From Oscillospiraceae bacterium (GTDB lineage Bacteria; Bacillota; Clostridia; Oscillospirales; Ruminococcaceae), in assembly GCA_012520915.1 (NCBI GenBank), contig JAAYNJ010000021.1, forward strand, positions 1 through 44,505: DNA of 44,505 nucleotides, in the 5' to 3' direction. The translations under genes and the position numbers were made by a program. Of this stretch, positions 7,870-15,880 are shown one piece after another; positions within the stretch are counted from its first letter, which is position 1; each line of letters begins with the position of its first letter. The notes beneath the pieces are model-generated. The model was given only the letters and a program-made list of their open reading frames with translations, was not told the DNA's origin and made no database searches.

Positions 7870-9063
7870 TTGTCAGTGAACAAAAACGATTTTAGAAATC
7901 CGCTGGGAGATCAGGTGTTCAGTTTGCCGGAACTGGTAGACGAACAGCTTGAGCGCTGTTTTGACATGGAAAAGCTCAACAATGTTTTTTCCATGGCAGA
8001 AATATTTGACGGCCGCAAGGTTATTATGACGGGCTGCGGCGACTCATATACAGCGGCGGGTGCAATGAAAAACGTGATGGTGAATTGTGCGGGGATTTTC
8101 GGATCGGTTGAGGTGCTGGATCCAATGCAATTCACAAGGTTTACCACAAAAGAACAGGTGGGTATCGGTGAACCCAACAGTCCGTTTGTTATAGTAATCA
8201 GTGCAAGCGGAGGCAGTGCAAGGATTGCCGAGATGCTGGAAAAAGCCAACACGATCGGCGCTTTTTCGATTCTTATGACAAATAAGGCCGAATCGAGGTC
8301 GACGGCTGTGGCGAACAGAGTCTATTTCTTAGATACACCGAAAATGAAAAACGACACTCCCGGACTCAGATCCTATTTTGCAAGCCTGTTGGGGATAATT
8401 GCCCTCTCGGTGAGAATGGGTCATGTCAAAGGAGTTCTGCCTCCGACGGCCGTATCCGACTGGAAAAAAGCAGTAAGTGACTATGTGCACAGCTACGGAG
8501 ATGCCTTCGAAGAGATGTCGGATCAGATGTTTGAACTTGCCAAGACTTGGAAAGATTTCGAACGGTTTGATTTTATAGGCGACGATGTTCAGCTGTTTTC
8601 CGCCCTGTTCGGTATGGAAAAGTTCTACGAGTGCTGCGGCGTCCTGGCAAATTACGATGATTCGGAAGACTGGGGCCATATAGACTACTTCATTAAAAAT
8701 CCCGAAACGGTCGGAACGGTTATAATGGCCGACAAAAACAGCCCGAGTTTCGACAGGGTAATTGAGACGGTGGTAGCAGCTCTGAGTATCGGCAGACCGA
8801 CTTTGGTGGTTACGAATGCAAACAAGGAAGACATTCCCGAGGGAGCAAATGTAGTGAAACTGCCGGATACCCCGAAGGGCTATGATGAACTTATAACGCT
8901 TATGGATTATGCACCGGTATCGCTGCTTGCAGGATATTGCGCCGCGTTGGGTGGGAAAAAATACTTCAACACATTCGATCCCCTGACACTTGAAAAGGTA
9001 GTGGAAGGCGAATCCTTTAAATATGTAACGACCGGCAGCAGCAAAATCGAAATTCACATATAG
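7870..9063 (+). CDS. Double-SIS-domain sugar isomerase/deglycase-like protein, SIS1
   Basis: The 397-residue protein has two SIS folds like the isomerase half of GlmS, AgaS and FrlB. The first (about 40-190) has VIMTGCGDSYTAAGAM and the phosphate-binding VISASGGSARIAEML; the second spans about 215-370. The GlmS/FrlB catalytic E-x-x-H-G-P motif appears as SEDWGHIDYF, with E266, W268 and H270. It probably isomerises, deaminates or deglycates a sugar phosphate in the cytoplasm; the substrate is unknown. AGGAGG at 7861 is 3 nt from TTG 7870 and 9 nt from GTG 7876. The TTG is kept because the paralogue at 26734 starts MSVNK with ATG, but GTG 7876 is equally possible. The C-terminal tail SSKIEIHI is shared with that paralogue. 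The YjbQ gene follows after 11 nt. Confidence 0.88.
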   Translation: MSVNKNDFRNPLGDQVFSLPELVDEQLERCFDMEKLNNVFSMAEIFDGRKVIMTGCGDSYTAAGAMKNVMVNCAGIFGSVEVLDPMQFTRFTTKEQVGIGEPNSPFVIVISASGGSARIAEMLEKANTIGAFSILMTNKAESRSTAVANRVYFLDTPKMKNDTPGLRSYFASLLGIIALSVRMGHVKGVLPPTAVSDWKKAVSDYVHSYGDAFEEMSDQMFELAKTWKDFERFDFIGDDVQLFSALFGMEKFYECCGVLANYDDSEDWGHIDYFIKNPETVGTVIMADKNSPSFDRVIETVVAALSIGRPTLVVTNANKEDIPEGANVVKLPDTPKGYDELITLMDYAPVSLLAGYCAALGGKKYFNTFDPLTLEKVVEGESFKYVTTGSSKIEIHI

Positions 9064-9074
9064 GAGGCTGTTTG

Positions 9075-9890
9075 ATGTTCTATAAGAGAAATTTGACAAC
9101 CACTTTCAAGGGTTATCCCTCGATAACCGAAGATGTGGCTGAACTTATTGCCGAAAGTGGAATTAAGGACGGATATTGCATAGTATCCATCCCCCACACG
9201 ACTGCAGGCCTTGCAATCACCTCATTTTGGGATTCAAGGGGCATGGACGACATGATGGATGAAATCGACAGAAATATACCTGCGAGAGTCACATACAAAC
9301 ACCAGGACTCCCCGTATGATGCCGCAGGTCATGTCAAATCCGCCATGATGGGCAACACGGCCATGCTGATAATCAAAGACGGAAAAATGATATTGGGTTC
9401 TTCTCAGGGTCTCTGCTTTATAGAATTTGACGGCCCGAGGCCTCGTGAATATTATGTCAAGCTTGTTGAGGTTTCGCCTGCGATGTTCCTGAAAAAATTC
9501 GATATCAAGACAAAGTATATGGAAATGTACGACATCACTGAGGAAATTAAAAATGCGGTTGCTGAAAGCGGCGTAACTGACGGTTTGGCGCATGTATCGA
9601 TGCTTCACTCGACTGCGGGAATTGTGGTAGCTTCAAAAGACGGCAATGCAAGCTGTGATGTGATGAGTGATATAGAGAAGATGGTTCCCACACGAGCCGA
9701 CTTCAAACACACGGAAACAGCTTCGGATGCGGGCGGACATGTTAAAACCGCACTTACCGGAAGTCAGCTTTCGCTGATAGTATCCGAAGGTAAATTAGTA
9801 ATCGGTGAAGATCAGGCGGTATATTTTGCGGAGTTTGACGGTCCGAGACCGCGAAGCTTTTTTGTCGGTGTTCATAAGGGTGGGAAATAA
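9075..9890 (+). CDS. Tandem-fused YjbQ (UPF0047) protein
   Basis: This 271-residue protein is two YjbQ domains in a row. Domain 1 (about 1-133) has IPHTTAGLAITSFWD, AAGHVKSAMMG, GSSQGLCF and IEFDGPRPRE. Domain 2 (about 134-271) repeats these as LHSTAGIVVASKDG, GGHVKTALTG, GEDQAVYF and AEFDGPRPRS. YjbQ proteins are normally single domains of about 130-140 residues that assemble as trimers and are annotated as secondary thiamine-phosphate synthases, though their real role is unsettled. Both halves keep the family His residues and the EFDGPR end. The Asn-Glu stretch usual after the first His motif is replaced by SFWD or SKDG. ATG 9075 is 7 nt after AGGAGG. It lies between SIS1 and SIS2. Confidence 0.88.
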   Translation: MFYKRNLTTTFKGYPSITEDVAELIAESGIKDGYCIVSIPHTTAGLAITSFWDSRGMDDMMDEIDRNIPARVTYKHQDSPYDAAGHVKSAMMGNTAMLIIKDGKMILGSSQGLCFIEFDGPRPREYYVKLVEVSPAMFLKKFDIKTKYMEMYDITEEIKNAVAESGVTDGLAHVSMLHSTAGIVVASKDGNASCDVMSDIEKMVPTRADFKHTETASDAGGHVKTALTGSQLSLIVSEGKLVIGEDQAVYFAEFDGPRPRSFFVGVHKGGK

Positions 9891-9935
9891 CAGTTTTCCT
9901 TACCAAGAAATTTAAAGAGAGGTAAAGGTCAATAT

Positions 9936-11105
9936 ATGAAAAAACAGGATTATTTCGGCTATCTGCGCAATCAGTGCATGAGTATACCCGAGTTGTGTGA
10001 AGATCAGATTAAGGGTGTATATAAAGGCCTTGAAAATACCATACCGAAAGATGTGATAAAGGATATCAGAAAGGTTATTGTAACAGGGTGCGGAGACTCT
10101 TATCTTGCCGCAATGGCTTCAATCCCCGTCTTCAGAAAATATTGCAGCAGATTCGGTATGGATTTCAGCTTTGAGAGAAATATCGATTCGGCAAGATATA
10201 TGAAAATTAAAGAGGAGAATGCACCCTACACACTTATTATCGGTATCAGCGCATCGGGTTCTTCTTCAAGAGTTCAGGAAGTTCTTTTGAGAGGAAATCA
10301 TCACGGCTGTAAAACGCTTGCGTTGACAAATAATGCCGATTCGGTTTCAGGAAAAGCGGCGCAATATGTTTTAGTTGTAAACACCCCTCCGTTTGAAATT
10401 GCCAGCCCCGGACTAAGAAGCTATTATGCAAGTCTCGTCGGACTTTTTATGTTTGCGGCGTATATGGGAGAAGTTAAAGGACTTTCGCCCGAAGGCAGCT
10501 TGGACAAACTTGCGGACGCGATAAGGGAATATACTGCGTCCTACGCCCCGATACTTGAAAAAATGGATGATGAAATGTTTGAGGTTGCCAAAGAGTGGTA
10601 TACCCACAAAGGTTACTTCACAATAGGAGACGATGTCGATTTTGCATCGGCGTATTTTGTAGCTGCAAAAATCGTCGAGTGTTCCGGCCACATGTGTTCT
10701 ACTGCCGACTCCGAGAGTTGGTGCCATGTACAGACATTTGCCCATGATCAGGAAAAAATCGGCACAATTTTCGTTGCGGAAAAGGAAAAAAACAACAGGA
10801 GCAGAATTGGAGAAACAATATATCAGGCGTATCACATGGGGTTCCCCGTTCTCTTAACATCAAACGGAAGCAAGGAAGACTTCGGAGTTCCCGCGGATAT
10901 GGACATAAAAGAGTTTACCTTGCCGAGTACTCCCGAAGGTTTTGAATTCCTGTATCCTTTATTGAACTACATGCCCGGGTCGATTCTTTCATCATACATT
11001 GCTGCACTGAATGAAACCCCGTACTTCAGGACTGAACCCGGAAGTCCTCACCAAAAAGAGGGTGCAACCAATATGACAAGAAGCAGCAATATAGTTATTG
11101 TTTAG
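9936..11105 (+). CDS. Double-SIS-domain sugar isomerase/deglycase-like protein, SIS2
   Basis: A 389-residue paralogue of a second SIS subtype. The first SIS domain has VIVTGCGDSYLAAMAS and IIGISASGSSSRVQEVLL. The second domain carries the family signature as SESWCHVQTF, with E260, W262 and H264. The N-terminus MKKQDYFGYLRNQ resembles SIS4 (MNRKDYEGHLRDL) rather than SIS1, so each cluster has one member of each subtype side by side. That suggests the two subtypes work as a pair, possibly as a hetero-oligomer or on successive substrates. The start ATG follows a run of AGAGAGGTAAAGG. It is flanked on both sides by YjbQ genes in the same orientation. Confidence 0.87.
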   Translation: MKKQDYFGYLRNQCMSIPELCEDQIKGVYKGLENTIPKDVIKDIRKVIVTGCGDSYLAAMASIPVFRKYCSRFGMDFSFERNIDSARYMKIKEENAPYTLIIGISASGSSSRVQEVLLRGNHHGCKTLALTNNADSVSGKAAQYVLVVNTPPFEIASPGLRSYYASLVGLFMFAAYMGEVKGLSPEGSLDKLADAIREYTASYAPILEKMDDEMFEVAKEWYTHKGYFTIGDDVDFASAYFVAAKIVECSGHMCSTADSESWCHVQTFAHDQEKIGTIFVAEKEKNNRSRIGETIYQAYHMGFPVLLTSNGSKEDFGVPADMDIKEFTLPSTPEGFEFLYPLLNYMPGSILSSYIAALNETPYFRTEPGSPHQKEGATNMTRSSNIVIV

Positions 11106-11116
11106 GAGATTGGAAG

Positions 11117-11515
11117 ATGTTGGATAGAAAGTATTTAAAAACTCAAAAACAAGGCCTATACGAAATAACTGATGAAGTAAAGGATTCTGTTGCAAAAAGC
11201 GGTATAAAAGACGGTTTGTGCATAGTTCACTGTCCGCATTCGGATGCCGGTGTACTGATAACTTCATTCTGGGATCCGCTTGGACACGAAGATATTATAG
11301 ATGACTTTGACAGGATTATGCCCTCCAAAATAAACTATAAGTTTGAAGGCGATCCCGTTAAGGCATCGGCACATTCAAAGTCCGCAATAGCCGGAGTTTC
11401 ATTGGACTTGATAATCTCCGATGGAGAACTTAAGCTTGGAAGCTCGCAAGGAATATTTTTTGCAGAGTATCTTGAAGGGGCGGAGAGGGAATATCTCATC
11501 TCCTGTATAGAATAG
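11117..11515 (+). CDS. Single-domain YjbQ (UPF0047) protein, divergent
   Basis: The 132 residues match one YjbQ domain: CIVHCPHSDAGVLITSFWD, ASAHSKSAIAG and LGSSQGIFFAEY. The PHSDAG and AHSK histidines and the GSSQ turn are kept. The family's usual EFDGPR near the end is replaced by EYLEGAERE, so the last part of the presumed active site differs. The SFWD sequence after the first motif is shared with domain 1 of the fused protein, which marks them as close relatives. TAGGAG overlaps the SIS2 stop, so translation is probably coupled. It may form a mixed trimer with the fused protein; this is inference. Confidence 0.85.
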   Translation: MLDRKYLKTQKQGLYEITDEVKDSVAKSGIKDGLCIVHCPHSDAGVLITSFWDPLGHEDIIDDFDRIMPSKINYKFEGDPVKASAHSKSAIAGVSLDLIISDGELKLGSSQGIFFAEYLEGAEREYLISCIE

Positions 11516-11540
11516 GTCTCACCAGATATTTATAGAAACA

Positions 11541-11573
11541 GCTGCGGACAAAGGTAACACTTTTGTCCGCAGC
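11541..11573 (+). terminator. Strong intercistronic hairpin, possible attenuator
   Basis: GCTGCGGACAAA (11541-11552) pairs perfectly with TTTGTCCGCAGC (11562-11573) around a 9-nt loop. It is followed only by GCTTTTA, a weak U-tract, and lies inside the cluster just before the ROK gene's AGGAG. It could reduce read-through into the ROK gene or protect the upstream mRNA end. Confidence 0.55.
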
Positions 11574-11593
11574 GCTTTTAGGAGATTTATGCT

Positions 11594-12544
11594 TTGGGAA
11601 AAAGATATTTGATAGGAGTTGATCTCGGAGGAACAAACATTCGTGTTGGGATTTTCCGTGAAGACAACAGTATACTGAATGTTGACAGCAAAAAGACAAA
11701 TGCGTTTGGCAGAAGTTCTAAGGAGATAATTTCCGACATATCCGATATGGTTTTGTCCGTTATTGAAAAAACCGGAGTTTCAAAATCCGATATACAGTCG
11801 GTAGGTATAGGTGCACCGGGATTGATTGACGGCAGGACGGGTGTAGTAAAATTTTCCGGAAATCTGGATTGGGCGGATGTGGCGGTAGTTAGCGATTTGG
11901 AAGAAAAGATATCCATGCCTGTGAAACTTGCAAATGATGCGGATTGCGCGGTTCTTGCGGAGGCAATTGCCGGCGCAGGAAAGGGGTATCGAAATGTCTG
12001 CATGCTTACATTGGGCACCGGTATCGGCGGAGGATTGGTTTCCGACGGTGAGCTTTTAAAAAGCGGTCCGGGGAGCATGGAATTGGGACATATGGTCATT
12101 TCAATTTGCGGAAAAGAATGCACCTGCGGTGCAAGGGGCTGTTTTGAAGCCTATGCTTCTGCAACCGCGCTGATAAGAGATGCAAAAGCTGCTGCGACGA
12201 ATGACGAAACTTCCCTCTTGTGGCGGCTCTGTGAAGGAAAGATAGACAATATGAACGGCGAGGTGCCTTTTGTCGCCGCGCATAAAGGAGATGAAGTTGC
12301 GAAAATCTTAATAGACAGTTATATATCATATCTGGGAACGGGAATTGTAAATGTCATAAATATATTCAGGCCCGATATCATATTGCTTGGAGGAGGTATT
12401 TCAAACCAGGGCGATTATCTTATTGAGCCGTTGACCCGATATGTGAGAAAACGGGTGTTTGCAGGAGAGAGGAGCTATATAGCTGAAATTAAAAAAGCAT
12501 CGTTGGGAGACGATGCCGGATTGCTCGGTGCGGCGCTGCTATAA
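11594..12544 (+). CDS. ROK-family sugar kinase (glucokinase-like)
   Basis: The 316-residue protein has the ROK phosphate-binding loop IGVDLGGTNIRVGIF, the sugar-binding SVGIGAPGLIDG and LANDADCAVLAE motifs, TLGTGIGGGLV, MELGHMVI with the zinc-ligand His, and the cysteine cluster CGKECTCGARGCFEAYAS that binds structural zinc. The absence of an N-terminal helix-turn-helix makes it an enzyme rather than a repressor. It probably phosphorylates glucose, N-acetyl-amino sugars or a related hexose with ATP in the cytoplasm. The TTG at 11594 is chosen because an ATG at 11589 closes after seven codons, and AGGAG lies 9 nt before the TTG. It is the last plus-strand gene before a bidirectional terminator. 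Confidence 0.9.
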   Translation: MGKRYLIGVDLGGTNIRVGIFREDNSILNVDSKKTNAFGRSSKEIISDISDMVLSVIEKTGVSKSDIQSVGIGAPGLIDGRTGVVKFSGNLDWADVAVVSDLEEKISMPVKLANDADCAVLAEAIAGAGKGYRNVCMLTLGTGIGGGLVSDGELLKSGPGSMELGHMVISICGKECTCGARGCFEAYASATALIRDAKAAATNDETSLLWRLCEGKIDNMNGEVPFVAAHKGDEVAKILIDSYISYLGTGIVNVINIFRPDIILLGGGISNQGDYLIEPLTRYVRKRVFAGERSYIAEIKKASLGDDAGLLGAALL

Positions 12545-12561
12545 GAAAAACCTTTTAATAA

Positions 12562-12595
12562 AAATATCCCCGCAATTTTTATTGCGGGGATATTT
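12562..12595. terminator. Bidirectional intrinsic terminator between the ROK gene and DMT1
   Basis: AAATATCCCCGCAAT (12562-12576) and ATTGCGGGGATATTT (12581-12595) form a perfect 15-bp stem with a TTTT loop between two converging genes. Runs of T follow on both strands. Confidence 0.88.
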
Positions 12596-12608
12596 AGATA
12601 ATAGGGAA

Positions 12609-13616
12609 TTATCCGAAATAAAACAGACCGACGAGTCCCACACCGACAAAGAAAAGAGCCAGTCCCGATACCAAAACCGCGATGGTCTTCTTTTTTGAAC
12701 CGGAAAATTCTTTATAAGCAAGACCCCAAAAATATGTCCAAACCGTGCTTGTTCTTCCAAGGAGGAAAGAGATCGTTGCACTTATGACCGGCATGGAGTA
12801 GATGGATATCAGATTTCCGCCGTAGTGGCAGAAAGCCGAAACACCGCCCAACAAAATGGGCCGCTTTGATGATCCGACACAGAGTATCGTTTTCCACTGC
12901 TTTTTAACGGTAAAGATTATGCCGCAAAATACAAATATACTTATAAACGAGCCGGTAGCCATGTAGGCGCAGGTGAGAATCGGCGGGAATTTTGCCGCCG
13001 TTCCGGCAGCGGTGCCTAGAGACCAACCGTTTGTCAAAAACGCATTCAGAAAAAGAAGGAAAATCACTTTCAAGGTGAGAGGTCCGCCCTTCTTGAGGGT
13101 GGAAGGATCGATTCCGTCAGCTTTTGCTCTGTCTCTATCCCTCAACTGAGCCGCATAGTTGCAAAGAAAACTTGCGGCGAGAAATACTACAGTGCTTAGA
13201 ATAATCAGAGTCAGTGCCCCGTCTTTATCAGGAAGACCTTCTTTCATTATGGAAGTAAGAAGCCCCAGGATCATTATGATGGCACCGCTTATGGCGGTGG
13301 ACAAGAGCAATCCGATTTCCCCCATAACATGTAGACTGAAATACAAACCGAGCGACATTAGTCCGCCGCCCAACAGGATTTCAAGTATCAGTCGCCCTTC
13401 TCCTGACGACGCGGCAATGATTCCTTCGGGCAAGAGAAGGCCGGAGAGAGCGAATGTTACTCCCCAAATCATGAAAAATGATAAGGTATAAAGCCAAAAT
13501 ACGATGCCGGATATGGGATAACCTTTTGTTAATTTGACAACCTGCATCCAGCTGCCCCACATTGCTGCAGCTATAAGCGTCAAAACGATTGCAGTTCCGG
13601 TTGAAAAGTAATTCAT
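12609..13616 (-). CDS. DMT-superfamily transporter, RhaT-like, DMT1
   Basis: About ten hydrophobic helices spread over 335 residues, beginning MNYFSTGTAIVLTLIAAAMW. The arrangement resembles the 10-helix RhaT/glucose-uptake branch of the drug/metabolite transporter superfamily: GGGLMSLGLYFSL, a charged loop AAQLRDRDRAKADG, then HYGGNLISIYSMP and LGRTSTVWTYFWGL in the second half. It probably imports a sugar or small polar solute with protons. ATG 13616 is chosen over a start 8 codons upstream because GGGGTG lies 5 nt before it. A paralogue, DMT2, sits inside the PfkB array at 18733. It is transcribed away from the PfkB genes from a shared control region. Confidence 0.82.
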   Translation of the reverse strand: MNYFSTGTAIVLTLIAAAMWGSWMQVVKLTKGYPISGIVFWLYTLSFFMIWGVTFALSGLLLPEGIIAASSGEGRLILEILLGGGLMSLGLYFSLHVMGEIGLLLSTAISGAIIMILGLLTSIMKEGLPDKDGALTLIILSTVVFLAASFLCNYAAQLRDRDRAKADGIDPSTLKKGGPLTLKVIFLLFLNAFLTNGWSLGTAAGTAAKFPPILTCAYMATGSFISIFVFCGIIFTVKKQWKTILCVGSSKRPILLGGVSAFCHYGGNLISIYSMPVISATISFLLGRTSTVWTYFWGLAYKEFSGSKKKTIAVLVSGLALFFVGVGLVGLFYFG

Positions 13617-13658
13617 GGATACACCCCTGTAAATATACAACTAAATTAAAAACAAATG

Positions 13659-13687
13659 AAAAAAAAGAAACCCGAGCCCGAGGGTTT
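13659..13687 (-). terminator. Terminator-like hairpin with U8 tract in the DMT1 leader (possible attenuator)
   Basis: On the minus strand AAACCC (13687-13682) pairs with GGGTTT (13673-13668), followed by C and eight T residues (13666-13659). This lies between the predicted DMT1 promoter and its start codon, so it could end transcription early. The stem is only 6 bp. Confidence 0.4.
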
Positions 13688-13715
13688 GAAGAAAATCTTT
13701 ATAGAACCGCCGATA

Positions 13716-13744
13716 ATATTACAATGAATGTAAGTTAATGTCAA
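13716..13744 (-). promoter_or_regulatory. Sigma-A-type promoter for DMT1
   Basis: On the minus strand a perfect TTGACA (13744-13739) and TAATAT (13721-13716) are spaced 17 bp apart, about 100 bp upstream of ATG 13616. Confidence 0.65.
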
Positions 13745-13753
13745 CAATTCCGA

Positions 13754-13820
13754 AACCGGTTATTTCCCGATTCCCGCCTGTTGTATATATCATCCGGTTA
13801 GTCGCCGTATGAGCGGGAAT
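13754..13820. promoter_or_regulatory. Candidate operator region between DMT1 and the PfkB array
   Basis: The 326-bp divergent gap contains an AACCGGTT palindrome (13754-13761), a repeat of CCGGTTA at 13756-13762 and 13793-13799, and an 8-bp inverted repeat ATTCCCGC (13770-13777) / GCGGGAAT (13813-13820). Lying between the two divergent promoters, these are plausible sites for one regulator of both units. No regulator gene is present in the window. Confidence 0.35.
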
Positions 13821-13872
13821 GACAAAAAACGACAAAATATTTATATAATATGTAACATATTTGTTAATTCTA

Positions 13873-13901
13873 TGGATAGCTAAAAAACGTTGTGGTACAA
13901 T
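13873..13901 (+). promoter_or_regulatory. Candidate promoter of the PfkB array
   Basis: An extended -10 element TGGTACAAT (13893-13901) sits 17 bp after a weak -35 TGGATA (13873-13878), about 40 bp upstream of the first PfkB gene. Confidence 0.45.
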
Positions 13902-13942
13902 TTCAAGAAGATTATCTTTTAATATCAGCCTTGGAGGTAGGT

Positions 13943-14887
13943 ATGGACTATTTAGTTGCCGGTAATGTAATGGTGGATATAGTGAGATTTGCGGACGGTT
14001 CGGGAAGCGACAGGAAAAACATGGGGGGACCGTCGGTTTTTGCATATTCCGGAGTTAAGTTGTGGACTGATAGCAGTATGCTTGTCTGCAAAGTCGGCGA
14101 GGATTTTTATGAATATTTTGATGAATGGCTTGAAAAAAACAATGTTGTCCGTGAAGGGATAAAGGTCGTATGCGATTATTGCAACCATTCATTTTTGGTA
14201 TATAAGGAAGACGGTACGTATATGGGCGATCCGGAAAGGTTCACGAAAGAACGCCACAGGTCTGACTGGATCCAGGATTTCGGATATATGAAAACCACTC
14301 CCGAGGACATAGGCGAATTCAGTTCAAAATACAACATAAAAGGTGTTTATCTTGCACAGAACAACGACTACGTGTGGTGGAGAAAGTTTTCCGAGATAAA
14401 AAAGCGCGACGGATTCAAGTTTATGTGGGAGATTGAAGCGCCCTGTTGTGAACCCAATCAGATGGAAGCCAACCTCAATGCGCTTAAATCAACGGATATT
14501 TTTTCTATAAATGTCCAGGAGGCTTGCTCGCTTTTTGAAGTAGATACGGAAGAAGAATGCATTGAAAAACTAAAACAACTCCCCGTCGATGTGACGATAT
14601 TCAGAGTGGGTAAAAAAGGCCTGTATTCCATCGCGGGCAATGAGGTTTTCTTCCTGCCGAGCGCACCTGCGGACAGAGTGGTGGATCCGACCGGATGCGG
14701 AAACACGTCGACGGGATCTGCCATGTATGCATACAGCGAAGGACACGACCCGCTCATGATAGGGATAATGGCTAATGTCGCATCGGCTCAGAATATCAGA
14801 CAGTTCGGTGTAATTCCCGATTTCGATGCGGTCAGGGAGTTTGCTTATAAACAGGCAAAGGAGCTTTACGACAATTATAAAAAATAA
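13943..14887 (+). CDS. PfkB-family (ribokinase-like) protein 1, Asn in place of catalytic Asp
   Basis: The 314-residue protein has the ribokinase fold: DYLVAGNVMVDIV at the start, the substrate-binding MGGPSVFAYSGVKLW, and the second PfkB signature near the end. That signature reads DPTGCGNTSTGSAMYAY, with N254 where ribokinase, fructokinase and adenosine kinase have the catalytic Asp of GAGD. The anion-hole glycines are kept. It is closest to copy 6 in the array (FAYSG, KNNV, and NIR/NIS near the end). ATG 13943 is used because GGAGGT lies just before it, although the frame is open upstream. It is the first gene of a long plus-strand unit. It may be a kinase with altered chemistry, or a binding or regulatory protein. 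Confidence 0.85.
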   Translation: MDYLVAGNVMVDIVRFADGSGSDRKNMGGPSVFAYSGVKLWTDSSMLVCKVGEDFYEYFDEWLEKNNVVREGIKVVCDYCNHSFLVYKEDGTYMGDPERFTKERHRSDWIQDFGYMKTTPEDIGEFSSKYNIKGVYLAQNNDYVWWRKFSEIKKRDGFKFMWEIEAPCCEPNQMEANLNALKSTDIFSINVQEACSLFEVDTEEECIEKLKQLPVDVTIFRVGKKGLYSIAGNEVFFLPSAPADRVVDPTGCGNTSTGSAMYAYSEGHDPLMIGIMANVASAQNIRQFGVIPDFDAVREFAYKQAKELYDNYKK

Positions 14888-14920
14888 AAGCTGAAAACTT
14901 GATTTATGAGAGGTTTTGAT

Positions 14921-15844
14921 ATGGCAAAATATTTGGCTTGCGGCAATATAATGTCGGATGCGATAAAATCCTCCGACGGCACAATGAGCTCCTTCTACAT
15001 GGGCGGACCGGCATTTTTTGCTCTTCAGGGTATAAGACTGTTTACAAAGGACTGCAAACTTGTCAGCAGGGTTGGAGCCGATTACAGAGACAGTTACGGC
15101 AAGTGGATGGATCTGCACGGAATAACTCAGGAATCGGTGAAGGTTTTCGCCGATCATTGTACGAGACATATAATAGAACATCATGCGGACGGAGACTACT
15201 CCAGCACGTCCTATTTCGGCAGTGAAAATATGGGGTTCTTAAAAACCCATCCGGATGAAGTCGACAGTGCGGTTTCAAGCGAAACCCGTGGCATTTATTT
15301 TGCTCACAGCCAGGAAAAAGTCATATGGAAAAAACTCGGGGATATCAAAGAAAAACACGGCTATAAGATGATGTGGGAATTGGAACCGAGAGTTATAAAA
15401 GAAGACCTCGAAAAAGTGATGCAGGTGATTTCGATACCGGAAATGTTTTCTTTAAACTCCATTGAGGCCTCGACGCTTTGGGGTATACCCAGGGATAATG
15501 ACGAAGACATAATCAACGAGCTTATGAAGCTGCCGGTTGAGATGACGCTGTATAGGGTGGGAAAACGAGGTGCTTATGCCGTAACGCCTTCCACAGCGGA
15601 ATTCTGCCCCATGATAGATATAAGCGAATCGGTTGATCCCACCGGATGCGGAAACACATCTACCGGCGCCGCCATGTGGGCGCATACGGAGGGATACGAT
15701 CCGCGCATGGTGGTGATAATTGCGAACATTGCCGCAGGCTATAATGCTTTGCAAAAAGGAGTTTATCCCCATATAACCGATGAGGTGATGGCTGATGCCG
15801 TTCGGTTGGCTGAGAGGAAATGTGCCGAAATTTTCTGTGGATAA
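14921..15844 (+). CDS. PfkB-family protein 2, Asn in place of catalytic Asp
   Basis: 307 residues, starting MAKYLACGNIMSDAIK. It belongs to the subgroup of copies 2-5, defined by GGPAFFAL, TKDCKLV, YGKWMDLHG, INELMKLPVEMTLYRVGKRG and AAMWAHTEGYDP. The PfkB signature is DPTGCGNTSTGAAM with N245 at the catalytic Asp position. ATG 14921 is preferred over ATG 14906 because AGAGG precedes it and the resulting N-terminus matches the paralogues. A 53-bp stretch at 15644-15696 is identical to 16601-16653 in copy 3. The gene lies 33 nt after copy 1. Confidence 0.85.
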   Translation: MAKYLACGNIMSDAIKSSDGTMSSFYMGGPAFFALQGIRLFTKDCKLVSRVGADYRDSYGKWMDLHGITQESVKVFADHCTRHIIEHHADGDYSSTSYFGSENMGFLKTHPDEVDSAVSSETRGIYFAHSQEKVIWKKLGDIKEKHGYKMMWELEPRVIKEDLEKVMQVISIPEMFSLNSIEASTLWGIPRDNDEDIINELMKLPVEMTLYRVGKRGAYAVTPSTAEFCPMIDISESVDPTGCGNTSTGAAMWAHTEGYDPRMVVIIANIAAGYNALQKGVYPHITDEVMADAVRLAERKCAEIFCG

Positions 15845-15880
15845 CAATAGGGGAAACTTTTTGGAGAACGGGAGATTTTA

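Noticed and set aside
8329-9099. Open frame of 256 codons on the minus strand across SIS1
   Set aside because: It lies opposite a complete SIS protein and crosses its end; the product shows no family features.
9075-9890. Thiamine biosynthesis operon suggested by the YjbQ label
   Set aside because: No thi genes or TPP riboswitch are present in the window; the label rests on a secondary activity.
14570-15184. Open frame of 204 codons on the minus strand spanning the junction of PfkB copies 1 and 2
   Set aside because: It covers the ends of two real genes and their ribosome binding site; similar antisense frames occur under every PfkB copy because of shared codon usage.
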